DNA of 64,000 nt from CALGFI01 sp963786805 (GTDB lineage Bacteria > Actinomycetota > UBA4738 > HRBIN12): NCBI GenBank assembly GCA_963786805.1, contig CAWBAK010000002.1:310001-374000 (forward strand). Direction: 5' to 3'. Every line of letters begins with the position of its first letter. Positions within the stretch are counted from its first letter, which is position 1. The translations under genes and the position numbers were made by a program. Shown here in pieces: positions 8,394 to 17,049 of this stretch. A model generated the notes under the pieces. It was not told the origin of the DNA, did not search any database, and saw only the letters and a list, made by a program, of their open reading frames with translations.

Positions 8394-9868
8394 CTACTCG
8401 TCGTACTCGGAGCAGGGCGGTGCCGCCGCGTCGTACACGGCCGACGTGTCGTGCTGCACCGCTCGCAGCGCGTCGATCCGGCCGTGGCCGAAGCACTCGT
8501 CGTAGCCGGCAGCCCGATATCGATCGTCGACGCCTGCAGGTAGTTCTCGACCTTCGTCGGCGGCATCTTCACGTCGCCGTCCGCGCCGAGGGTCCCGAAC
8601 TGGCTCACGATCAGTGCCGCGACGCCTGCCGCATGCGGCGAGGCCATCGACGTGCCCTGGATGCAGACATAGAGGCTGCCGGGGAAGGCGGACAGAACCG
8701 TCGTTGCGCAGTCTCCGGTCGTCCCGTTCCCACCCGGCGCCGCGACGTCGTTTGCACCGGTCCCGTAGTTGGAATAGCCGGCCTTCTCGCTCTCGGGGCC
8801 GAGCGCCGACGTTCCGACGACACCAGAGGACTCGGCCGGGACGACGTCACAGTTGTTCTCGTTGGGCTCCGACGGATGGGCGAGATCCTCGTCCGAGTTC
8901 CCCAAGGCTGCGACCGGCGTCACACCCTGGCCGCGCGCGTACTGGATCGCCCGCTCGACCGCGCGACGGAACGCGCGCTGCGTCGGGTCGTCCATGCACT
9001 TGAACTCGGTCGACTCCTGGAACTCGTCGTCGTCCACGAAGAAGCTCATGTTGATGACGTCGAGCTGCTGATCTCCTGCATAGGTGATGCCGTCGACGAC
9101 CGCGCTGGCGTAGCAGAACCCGCTCGCATCGCAGACCTTCACCGGCACGAGCGTGACGTTCGGAGCCACGCCGACGATACCGACGCCGTTCGACTGCGCG
9201 GCGACGATCCCGGCGACGTGCGTTCCGTGGAACTGGTTATCGATGCACGGATCCGGGTTGCCAACACCCGGGCCGGTCGGCAGGAAGGTGACCGAGTTGT
9301 GCCCGCGGGCGCAGTCGACATTCGGGCCTCCGGCCGCCGTCGTCGTTGAAGTCGATGTGGTTCCCGTCGATCCCCGAGTCGAGGATGCCGACGTCGACCT
9401 CGCGCCGACCGGCCTGGATCTCATGCGCCTCGTCGGTGCGGATCTGCTGCATGCTCCACTGCAGAGCCTCGGCAGGGTCGTCGACCGGATCGGGCGGCAG
9501 GCTCCGGCGGCGGGCCGGCGAACGTGGTTGCAGGGGTATCGGGCAGACGCCTTCCAGGAGAAGTCGCTCCCGACCTCCTCTACGAGTGCCGACGTTCGGA
9601 GCGTGTCGGCGAGCGCCGGGTTCGCCGACTCCACGACCAGGACCCCGATCTGACGGGACAGGTCGTTCGCGACCGCCCCGCCGGCGGAGGTCACGAGTGT
9701 CTTCACCGTGGCGACGGCACCGTTCGCGACGAATCCTCCGTCGCCCTGCTGGCCGGCGAGCACCACCACGTACCGCTGCGAGGCACCGGTCACGGCTCCC
9801 GCGGGAACCACGACCAGCGTCGCGATGAGCGCGGCGGAGGCGATCGCCGCGAGCACACACTTGCGCAT
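8394..9868 (-). pseudogene. Secreted S8 serine protease, frame broken about three times
   Basis: Exported subtilisin-like protease. The start ATG at 9868 has GGGAGG 6 nt upstream. The N-terminus MRKCVLAAIASAALIATLVVV is a signal peptide and is followed by an I9-like propeptide. The triad can be assembled: DVGILDSGID (Asp), HGTHVAGI (His), GTSMASPHAAG (Ser). The frame changes near 9480-9540 and near 9331-9345, so the Asp motif lies in a different frame from the rest, and again near 8505-8516, before YDECFGHGRIDA and the true stop at 8394. Restoring three single-base shifts gives about 490 residues of normal architecture. Sequencing indels are a realistic cause. A strong hairpin follows the stop. 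Confidence 0.85.
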
Positions 9869-10000
9869 GCACGTCCTCCCTTCGAACACGCTCGGACACA
9901 CTGATCGGCTCACGCGATGCTGCCTGGAGCCTTGGCAGCGGTACCCGGCGGCGTGATGACGCAAGCGGTCGTGAGAGCTTTCTCATCGCGCGAGGGGTGC

Positions 10001-10834
10001 CTACCGGATGAGTCGCGAGAGCCTGCGGTCGGCGAGCACCTTGCCGCCCGTCTGGCAGTGCGGGCAGTACGTGACCTCGTGCGACTCGTACGAGACGCGG
10101 CGCAGATCGCCGCCGCAGACCGGGCAGGGAGTGCCGTAGCGGCCGTGCACGGTGAAATGGTCGCCGATCTTCGTCGGCAGGCCGCCGGTCCGGCGCCGTT
10201 CGATCTCGAGCGCCTCCTCGAGCACCGCGCGGGTCGCGTCGAGCAGCCGGTGACGCTGGGTCCCGTCGAGCTTGTCGAGCGACGCGTACGGCGAGAGCTC
10301 GGCGCGATGCAGGATGTCGTCGCTGTAGCCGCGTCCGATCCCGGCCACGGTCCGCTGGTCGCGCAGGATCGTGTGGACCCGCCGTGTGTCGTCGCCCTCG
10401 AGCACCAGGCGCTCGAACTCCGCCGAATCGGGCTCGGGACCGAGCTTCGTGAGCGGCCCGTCGTCGCCCTCGGCCAGGAGCCACCACCCGGCCTTGCGCT
10501 CGCGCCCGAACTCCTTCACCAGGATCGACGGGGCACCCTCGAATCGGAGCCGCACGACCGACCCTCGCGGCTTCGTCGACTTCGGCGGGTTCTCCACGTC
10601 GACCCGCCCCCCTTGCGAGAGGTGCACCAGCAGCCGCGGCCCGCCGAGCTCGAACACGAGGAACTTCCCCCGCCGGCCGACCCGCTCCGCCACCTGGCCG
10701 GCCAGCTCGGTGGAACGCGGCGTGACGGTCTTCAACGAGGAGAACTGGAGGACGTCGGCCGCCGAGAACGCCGAGCCACCGACGGCCTCCGTCAGCCGTT
10801 CGGCGAGGGCCTGCACCTCCGGGAGCTCGGGCAC
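10001..10834 (-). CDS. Fpg/Nei-family DNA glycosylase (base excision repair)
   Basis: 277 residues. Bifunctional DNA glycosylase/AP lyase that removes oxidised bases. The N-terminus MPELPEVQ carries the nucleophilic Pro2 and Glu3. A beta-hairpin lysine lies in RRGKFLVFEL, the helix-two-turn-helix around GIGRGYSDDILHRAELSP, and the C-terminal zinc finger is CPVC...CPHC, followed by a short RRLSRLIR tail. All diagnostic residues are present. Sequence alone does not separate Fpg/MutM from actinobacterial Nei-like paralogs. The GTG start lies 4 nt after the stop of the upstream decarboxylase, so the two are probably co-transcribed. Confidence 0.9.
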   Translation of the reverse strand: MPELPEVQALAERLTEAVGGSAFSAADVLQFSSLKTVTPRSTELAGQVAERVGRRGKFLVFELGGPRLLVHLSQGGRVDVENPPKSTKPRGSVVRLRFEGAPSILVKEFGRERKAGWWLLAEGDDGPLTKLGPEPDSAEFERLVLEGDDTRRVHTILRDQRTVAGIGRGYSDDILHRAELSPYASLDKLDGTQRHRLLDATRAVLEEALEIERRRTGGLPTKIGDHFTVHGRYGTPCPVCGGDLRRVSYESHEVTYCPHCQTGGKVLADRRLSRLIR

Positions 10835-10838
10835 CGGG

Positions 10839-12249
10839 CTACCCCGACGCCGTGGAACCGGCGACGCCGGCCGCCGCGCGCCGGACGATCTCGATGCACT
10901 CGTCGATCCGGTCGCGGTGCGTCCGGTGCGACAGGATGCACGCCCGGATCGTGAACCGTCCGTCGATCACGGTGCTCGACAGGAACACGCGTTTGCTCGC
11001 GTTGATCTCGTCCAGGAAACGCTTGTTCGCCGCGTCGTCGCCGTCGCGCAGGCGGAACGGCACGATCGTGAGATCCGGCGCCCACGGCAGCTCGACCTCC
11101 GGGATCGCCTTCAGGCCCTGATACAGCACGTCGGTGAGGTCGAGCTTCTCGTCGAGCGCCTCGCGGAACGCCGCGACGCCGTGCAGCTTCAGCGGGAACC
11201 ACACCCGCAACCCGCGGAAGTCGCGCGACAGCTCGGCCGAGTACTCGGCGAAGTTCGGGATGTCCGCATCGGCGGCGAGGTCCTGCAGGTACGCCGCACC
11301 GACGAAGTGCGCGTCGCGCAGCGCCGCCCCGTCGCGCACCACGAGCGCTCCGGTCCCGTACGGCAGGAACATCCCCTTGTGCGGGTCGAGCGTGATCGAG
11401 TCGGCGCGCTCGATCCCGCGGAAGCGCTCGCGCCCGCGCTCGGTCAGCTGGAAGAACCCGCCGTACGCGCCGTCGATGTGGAGCCACAGACCTTCGGAAG
11501 ACGGCGACGTCCGCGATGGCGTCGATCGGGTCGACCGCTCCGGTGTTCGTCGTCCCGGCCGAAGCCACCACGGCGAACGGCGTGAGACCGGCCGCGCGGT
11601 CCTCGGTGATCGCCTGCCGAAGCGCGTCGACCTCCATCCGGAGCGACGGGTCGGTCGCCACGATCCGCAGGTTGCCGCGGGGGAAGCCGGCCAGCATCGC
11701 GGCCTTCGCGACCGACGCGTGCGCGTGCTCGCTGACGTACAGCGCGCCCGAGAGGAAGTCCTCGGGCAACTTCGCCTTGCGCGCGGCGACGATCGCGGAG
11801 AAGTTCGCCAGCGACCCGCCCGAGGTGAGCACCCCGCGCGAGGTCTCCGGGTACTCGAACAGGTCGCACAGCCACCGCACGACGTTGTTCTCGATCTGCG
11901 CGCCGACCGGCGCCTCGCCCCACAGGTTCACGAACTTGTCGATCGTCGTCGAGAGGAAGTCGGCGAGCGAGGAGGCGAACAGTCCGCCGCCCGGGATGTA
12001 CGCGAGGAACCCCGGTCCGGCGTTGTCGGTCGCCTTGGCCGCGATCGTCTCGACGAGCTCGAGCAGCGGTGCGAACTCCCCGCCCACCTCGGGCGGGTCC
12101 TCGCGGTGCGCTCGAGCGATCTCCTCGGCGTCCTCGAACGCGGACGCCGGGGCGTCGGCCCGGCGGCGGATGAAGTCGATCGCGTAGGCGAGCGCGGCCT
12201 CGCCCATCTCGCGCTTCTGCTCCGGCGTCGGGTCGAGCGGGTACCCCAT
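10839..12249 (-). pseudogene. PLP-dependent decarboxylase (second copy), one frameshift
   Basis: Group II PLP decarboxylase related to but distinct from the one at 3433-4935. The N-terminal frame, from ATG 12249, has GFLAYIPGGGLF, SGGSLANFSAIVAA and SAGTTNTGAVDPID. Near 11493-11503 the frame shifts (DVAVF / EGLWLHIDGAYGGFF), and the rest carries SITLDPHKGMFLPYGTG with the PLP lysine and runs to TAG 10839. Joined length is about 470 residues with all catalytic motifs, so a one-base assembly error is plausible. It begins 7 nt after the DUF2277 stop and ends 4 nt before the glycosylase start, giving a three-gene operon. Substrate unknown. Confidence 0.85.
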
Positions 12250-12256
12250 CGGATAC

Positions 12257-12466
12257 CTAGCGGGAGAGCTCGGCCGTAACCGACGCGAGCAGCCGCGTCG
12301 ACGCCGCCGCCACCTCGTCGACGGCCGCCTCGAACGCCTCCTGGTGTCGGCTCGAGGGAGTCCCGAACCCGCTGACCTTGCGGACGTACTGGCGCGCCGC
12401 CTCCCGGATCTCCTCCTCCGAGGCGGGCACGTCCCCCTCACGCAGTCGCTTGATGCTTCGGCACAT
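12257..12466 (-). CDS. DUF2277 family small protein
   Basis: 69 residues: MCRSIKRLREGDVPASEEEIREAARQYVRKVSGF..., matching the small conserved DUF2277 family (MCRNIK...PPATEEEI..AA.QFVRKISGF...). Function unknown in the family. First gene of a probable operon with the decarboxylase and the DNA glycosylase. TACCAT lies 7 nt upstream of the ATG, suggesting a leaderless start; the PPK2 promoter faces the other way about 50 bp off. Confidence 0.85.
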   Translation of the reverse strand: MCRSIKRLREGDVPASEEEIREAARQYVRKVSGFGTPSSRHQEAFEAAVDEVAAASTRLLASVTAELSR

Positions 12467-12473
12467 GCCGCCG

Positions 12474-12534
12474 ATGGTAACCGCGGCGGCCGGAAGGCGG
12501 CCGGTTCGCGCGACTCGTTCGACCGGCGTACCCT
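12474..12534. promoter_or_regulatory. Divergent leaderless-type promoters, DUF2277 and PPK2
   Basis: Minus-strand TACCAT (12474-12479) sits 7 nt before the DUF2277 ATG; plus-strand TACCCT (12529-12534) sits 7 nt before the PPK2 ATG at 12542. Neither gene has a Shine-Dalgarno. Confidence 0.5.
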
Positions 12535-12541
12535 CGACGGG

Positions 12542-13369
12542 ATGGCTGCCAAGACCGACGTCGAGGCCCGCGGGAAGAAGAAGGTCCCGAAGAAGGTCTA
12601 CGCCAAGGAGCTCCGGCGGCTGCAGGAGGAGCTCGTGAAGATGGAGGACTGGGTCTCCTCCACCGGGGCGCGGATCGTCGTCGTGTTCGAGGGCCGGGAC
12701 GCCGCCGGCAAGGGCGGCGCGATCAAGCGCATCTCCCAGAACATGAACCCGCGGATCACGCGGATCGTCGCGCTCCCCAAGCCCACGGAGCGCCAGCAGA
12801 CGCAGTGGTACTTCCAGCGCTACATCGACGAGCTCCCGGCCGCCGGGGAGTTCGTGCTGTTCGACCGCAGCTGGTACAACCGCGCGGGCATCGAGAAGGT
12901 CCTGGGCTTCTGCACGCCCGAGGAGCACCGGCGGTTCCTCCGGCAGTGCCCCATCGTCGAGCGCCTGATCGTCGAGGACGGCATCACGCTCATCAAGTAC
13001 TGGTTCTCGGTCTCCGACGACGAGCAGGAACGCCGGTTCAAGGCGCGGATCGACGACCCGATCCGACGGTGGAAGCTCTCGGACACCGATCTGTTCTCGC
13101 GCACGCACTGGGTGGACTACTCGAGGGCCAAGGACGAGATGTTCGTCCACACCGATATCCCCGAGGCGCCCTGGTGGGTCGTGGAGGCCGACGACAAGGC
13201 CACGGCCCGGCTGAACTGCATCGCCCACCTGCTCTCGCAGATCCCCTACCAGCCGATCAAGCGGGCCAAGCCCCACATCCCCGAGCGCCAGTCCGACGAG
13301 GGCTACGTCCGGCCCCCGCGCGAGGCGTTCCGCCCGGTGCCGGACCACGCAGCGACGCTCCGAACCTGA
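12542..13369 (+). CDS. ppk2: Polyphosphate kinase 2 (PPK2 family)
   Basis: 275 residues. PPK2 enzymes move phosphate between polyphosphate and nucleotides. The Walker A motif is EGRDAAGKGGAIKR near 50-63, the lid/Walker B segment FDRSWYNRAGIEKVLGF near 112-128, and the family pattern KYWFSVSDDEQERRF...PIRRWKLSDTDL follows. The single-domain length and FDRSWYNR fit the one-domain subclass. The direction of catalysis in vivo cannot be read from sequence. A leaderless start is suggested by TACCCT 7 nt before the ATG. Cytosolic; probably linked to energy or stress metabolism. Confidence 0.93.
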   Translation: MAAKTDVEARGKKKVPKKVYAKELRRLQEELVKMEDWVSSTGARIVVVFEGRDAAGKGGAIKRISQNMNPRITRIVALPKPTERQQTQWYFQRYIDELPAAGEFVLFDRSWYNRAGIEKVLGFCTPEEHRRFLRQCPIVERLIVEDGITLIKYWFSVSDDEQERRFKARIDDPIRRWKLSDTDLFSRTHWVDYSRAKDEMFVHTDIPEAPWWVVEADDKATARLNCIAHLLSQIPYQPIKRAKPHIPERQSDEGYVRPPREAFRPVPDHAATLRT

Positions 13370-13420
13370 ACCGACGGGTCCTTGCCCGCGTCGGTCACGG
13401 CACCTATCCTGCTCGAACGC

Positions 13421-15442
13421 ATGTTCGATGCCCTGGAGCGCCTGAACCCGGAGCAACGCGCGGCCGTCGAGCACGTCGGCGGGCCGCTCCTGGTCGTCGC
13501 CGGGGCCGGCTCGGGCAAGACGTGGACCCTCGCGTGCCGGGTGGCCCAGCTCGTGGACCGCGGCGTCGCGCCCGAGCGGATCTTGCTCCTCACGTTCACG
13601 CGCCGGGCAGCGCGCGAGATGCTGTCCCGCGCCTCGGCCGGCGCGCTTGAGCTCGGTCACGTGTGGGGCGGCACGTTCCACGCGACGGCGAACCGGCTGC
13701 TCCGGTTACACGGCCGCGCGCTCGGCCTCTCTCCCGACTTCACCGTGCTCGACCGCACCGACACCGCCGACCTGATGGACCTGATCCGCGGCGAGCTCGG
13801 CCTCGGCGAGGGCGAGCGCCGGTTCCCGCGCAAGGAGACGCTCGCCGACGTCTACTCGCGCACGGTGAACGCGCAGGCCAAGCTCGGCGACGTCCTCGAG
13901 CGCGAGTACCCGTGGTGCGGCGACGAGATCGAGGGCATCCGCGCGATCTTCGAACGCTACGTCGAGCGCAAGCGTGGCCAGCACGCGCTCGACTACGACG
14001 ACCTGCTCCTGTTCTGGCTCGCGCTCGGCCGTCACCCCGCGGCCGGCCCGGCGATCTCGGAGATGTTCGACCACGTCCTCGTCGACGAGTACCAGGACAC
14101 CAACTCGCTCCAGGCCGACATCCTCGGCGCCCTGAAACCGGATGGGCAGGGCCTGATGGTCGTCGGCGACGACGCACAGTCGATCTACGCCTTCCGCTCG
14201 GCCACGGTGCGGAACATCCTCGAGTTCCCCGAGCGCTTCCCCGGGACCACGATCGTGAAGCTGGAGCGGAACTACCGCTCGACGCGCCCGATCCTGGACG
14301 CGACGAACGCCGTGATCGCGCTCAGCGAGCAGCGGCACGAGAAGACCCTGTGGACGCAGCGCGAGGGCGGCGAGCTCCCCGACCTCCTCACCTGCGTCGA
14401 CGAGCGCGACCAGGCCGACGCCGTCTGCCGTTCGATCCTCGAGCACCGCGAGGCCGGCACGATGCTCCGCGAGCAGGCGGTGCTGTTCCGCGCCGGCCAT
14501 CACTCGGACCTGCTCGAGGTCGAGCTGACCCGGCGGAACGTGCCGTTCGTGAAGTACGGCGGGCTGAAGTTCCTCGAGTCCGCGCACGTGAAGGACGCGC
14601 TCGCGGTGCTCAGGATCGCCGACAACCCGCGCGACGAGGTGTCCTGGTTCCGCGTGCTCCAGCTCCTCGACCGCGTGGGGCCGGCCGGAGCGCGCCGCGT
14701 GATGGCGGCGTTCGGCGTGACGGCGCCGGGCGACCCGATGGCCCGGTTCGTCGAACAGGCGATCGCGGTCCCCGCGCCCGCGCGAGCGGAGCTCGACTCG
14801 CTGCGCGAGGTCTTCGGCGACCTCCCGTCCACCGGTCTTCCCGCGCCGCAGGTCGAGCGCGTACGCCGGTTCCTCGAGCCGTTGATGCGTCGCCGCTACG
14901 ACCAACCCGAGCCGCGGCTCCGGGACCTCGAGCAGCTGGAGCAGCTCGCGACCGGGTTCGAGAGCCGCGAGCGGTTCGTCACCGACCTCACGCTCGACCC
15001 TCCGGTCTCGACGTCGGACCTCGCCGGGCCGCCGCTGCTCGACGAGGACTACGTGATCCTGTCGACGATCCACTCGGCCAAGGGCGGCGAGTGGGACGTC
15101 GTCCATGTGATCCACGCGGCCGACGGGATGATCCCCTCGGACATGTCGACGGGCGATCCGGAGGAGATCGAGGAGGAGCGCCGTCTGTTCTACGTCGCGC
15201 TCACCCGCGCGCGCGACACGCTGCACGTCTACTTCCCGCTGCGGTACCACCGCTCGAACCGCGGTCTCGAGGGCCGCCACTGGTACGCGCAGCTCACGCG
15301 CTTCTTGCCCGACGACGTCCGCGCACGGTTCGAGCTGAGATCGACGTACGTGGACGTCACGGAGATCGGCGACTCGACCCCCGCCGCGACGGGCTCGACC
15401 TCGGGGGTCGACGCGCTCCTCGCCGGCCTCTGGTCGGACTGA
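13421..15442 (+). CDS. UvrD/PcrA-like superfamily I DNA helicase
   Basis: 673 residues; ATP-dependent 3'-5' DNA helicase. Motifs in order: Q-motif LNPEQRAAV, Walker A VAGAGSGKT, Ia LTFTRRAAREM, II VDEYQDTN, III VGDDAQSIYAFRSA, IV LERNYRST, V STIHSAKGGEWDVV and VI EEERRLFYVALTRAR. It is shorter than classic UvrD and lacks its C-terminal Tudor extension. An upstream in-frame start exists at 13382, but MFDALERLNPEQ at 13421 aligns with the family and follows TATCCT by 10 nt. Together with the next gene, an ATP-dependent ligase, it forms a repair-related pair, though no specific pathway is identified. Confidence 0.92.
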   Translation: MFDALERLNPEQRAAVEHVGGPLLVVAGAGSGKTWTLACRVAQLVDRGVAPERILLLTFTRRAAREMLSRASAGALELGHVWGGTFHATANRLLRLHGRALGLSPDFTVLDRTDTADLMDLIRGELGLGEGERRFPRKETLADVYSRTVNAQAKLGDVLEREYPWCGDEIEGIRAIFERYVERKRGQHALDYDDLLLFWLALGRHPAAGPAISEMFDHVLVDEYQDTNSLQADILGALKPDGQGLMVVGDDAQSIYAFRSATVRNILEFPERFPGTTIVKLERNYRSTRPILDATNAVIALSEQRHEKTLWTQREGGELPDLLTCVDERDQADAVCRSILEHREAGTMLREQAVLFRAGHHSDLLEVELTRRNVPFVKYGGLKFLESAHVKDALAVLRIADNPRDEVSWFRVLQLLDRVGPAGARRVMAAFGVTAPGDPMARFVEQAIAVPAPARAELDSLREVFGDLPSTGLPAPQVERVRRFLEPLMRRRYDQPEPRLRDLEQLEQLATGFESRERFVTDLTLDPPVSTSDLAGPPLLDEDYVILSTIHSAKGGEWDVVHVIHAADGMIPSDMSTGDPEEIEEERRLFYVALTRARDTLHVYFPLRYHRSNRGLEGRHWYAQLTRFLPDDVRARFELRSTYVDVTEIGDSTPAATGSTSGVDALLAGLWSD

Positions 15443-15462
15443 CCGGCCCCGGATCACCCGGC

Positions 15463-15468
15463 TACCCT
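15463..15468 (+). promoter_or_regulatory. -10-like hexamer of the DNA ligase gene
   Basis: TACCCT, 9 nt before the GTG at 15478 and 20 nt past the helicase stop; suggests separate, leaderless transcription. Confidence 0.45.
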
Positions 15469-15477
15469 CGTCGCATC

Positions 15478-17007
15478 GTGGGTCTCCCGTTCGCGACCGT
15501 GGCTCGAGCGTCCACCGAGATCGCGGCGACGCGATCGCGGACAGCGAAGGTCGAACGGCTCGCCGCCGTCCTCCGCGAGGGGTCCCCCGAAGAGGTCCGC
15601 GTCGCCGTCTCGTACCTGTCCGGCGTCCTGCCGCAGGGCAGCATCGGCGTCGGGTGGGCGTCGCTCCGCGATCATCCCTCGCCCGCCGCCGAGCCCAACC
15701 TGTCGCTGCTCGACGTCCACGTCGCCCTCGACCGGATCGCATCGCTCAGCGGCCCCGGCTCACAGACCGCGCGCCGAGCCGAGCTCCACGCACTCTTCTC
15801 CCGCGCGACGCATGACGAGCAGCGTTTCCTCCGCGGCCTGCTCACCGGCGAGATCCGCCAAGGCGCGCTCGAGGGGATCATGGTCGAGGCCGTGGCCCGG
15901 GCTGCGGACCTGCCGGCGTCGTCGGTCCGGCGCGCCGCGATGCTGGCAGGCGACCTCGGGGCCGTCGCCGCGGCCGCGCTCGCCGAGGGCCACCCGGGCC
16001 TCGACCGGTTCCGCCTGCAGGTGCTCTCGCCGGTCCGGCCGATGCTCGCGCAGACCGCGGACGGGATCGACGAAGCGCTCGCGCGCATCTCCCCCGCCTC
16101 GGTCGAATCGAAGCTCGACGGCGCGCGGCTGCAGGTCCATCGTCTCGGCGACGAGGTGCGAGCGTTCACCCGCACGCTCGCGGACGTCACCGATCGCGTC
16201 CCCGAGATCGTCTCGGCAATCGCACGGCTCGACGTCGACGCGCTCGTGCTCGACGGCGAGGCCATCGCGCTTCGCGAGGACGGTCGCCCGCACCCGTTCC
16301 AGGTCTCGATGTCGCGGTTCGGCAGCCGCGTGAAGGTCGACGAGCAGCGCGCTCGGACGCCGCTGTCGTACTTCGCGTTCGACCTGCTCCACCTCGACGG
16401 CGAGGACGTGCTCGATCGGCCGCAGTCCGAGCGGTTTGCCGCGCTCCTAGACACCGTGCCCGAGGACCTTCGCGTCGCGAGGATCGTCGCGACAGAGAGC
16501 CTGGAGGCTGAGCGCTTCCTCGAGGACGCGCTCGCACGCGGTCACGAGGGCGTGATGGTGAAAGCGCTCGACGCGCCGTACGAGGCCGGTCGCCGCGGCG
16601 CGGGATGGCTGAAGGTGAAGCGCGCGAACACACTCGACCTCGTCGTGCTCGCGGCGGAGTGGGGCCACGGCCGGCGCCAGGGATGGCTCAGCAACCTGCA
16701 CCTCGGCGCGCGCGATCCCGACTCCGGCGGCTTCGTCATGCTCGGCAAGACCTTCAAGGGGATGACCGACGAGATGCTCCACTGGCAGACCGCCCGCCTG
16801 CTCGAGCTCGAGACGCGTCGAGAAGGCATCGTCGTGCACGTCCGTCCCGAGCTCGTCGTCGAGGTCGCGTTCGACGGGCTGCAGACGAGCAGCCGCTACC
16901 CCGGCGGCGTCGCCCTCCGGTTCGCGCGCATCAAGGGCTACCGGCCGGACAAGCGTCCTGAGGACGCCGACACGATGGGTACGGTGCTGGCGCTCGCCGA
17001 GCGCTGA
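15478..17007 (+). CDS. ATP-dependent DNA ligase
   Basis: 509 residues, LigB-like. An N-terminal DNA-binding domain (about 1-190) precedes the adenylation domain with motif I ESKLDGARLQVHR (nucleophilic Lys212), motif III-like LLDTV/DLLHLDGED, motif IV EGVMVKALDAPYEAGRRG and motif V GWLKVKR, then the OB-fold with RFARIKGYRPDKRPEDADT. All nucleotidyl-transfer motifs are present, so it should be active in nick sealing. In actinobacteria such ligases are accessory to NAD-dependent LigA. Start is GTG. No Ku or LigD domains are nearby, so an NHEJ role is not supported. Confidence 0.93.
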   Translation: MGLPFATVARASTEIAATRSRTAKVERLAAVLREGSPEEVRVAVSYLSGVLPQGSIGVGWASLRDHPSPAAEPNLSLLDVHVALDRIASLSGPGSQTARRAELHALFSRATHDEQRFLRGLLTGEIRQGALEGIMVEAVARAADLPASSVRRAAMLAGDLGAVAAAALAEGHPGLDRFRLQVLSPVRPMLAQTADGIDEALARISPASVESKLDGARLQVHRLGDEVRAFTRTLADVTDRVPEIVSAIARLDVDALVLDGEAIALREDGRPHPFQVSMSRFGSRVKVDEQRARTPLSYFAFDLLHLDGEDVLDRPQSERFAALLDTVPEDLRVARIVATESLEAERFLEDALARGHEGVMVKALDAPYEAGRRGAGWLKVKRANTLDLVVLAAEWGHGRRQGWLSNLHLGARDPDSGGFVMLGKTFKGMTDEMLHWQTARLLELETRREGIVVHVRPELVVEVAFDGLQTSSRYPGGVALRFARIKGYRPDKRPEDADTMGTVLALAER

Positions 17008-17008
17008 C

Positions 17009-17022
17009 GGGGCCTGCCCCGC
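17009..17022. terminator. Short GC hairpin between convergent genes
   Basis: CGGGG-CCTG-CCCCG immediately after the ligase stop. A weak 5-bp stem; it may help end transcription from the ligase side. Confidence 0.35.
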
Positions 17023-17049
17023 TTGCGCGCGGTCACGTCCCTGTCCGGA

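Noticed and set aside
13663..17007. 1114-codon open frame spanning the helicase and ligase genes
   Set aside because: Its first part is an Arg/Pro/Ala-rich shadow of the helicase in another frame. Only the last 509 codons, from GTG 15478, match the ligase.
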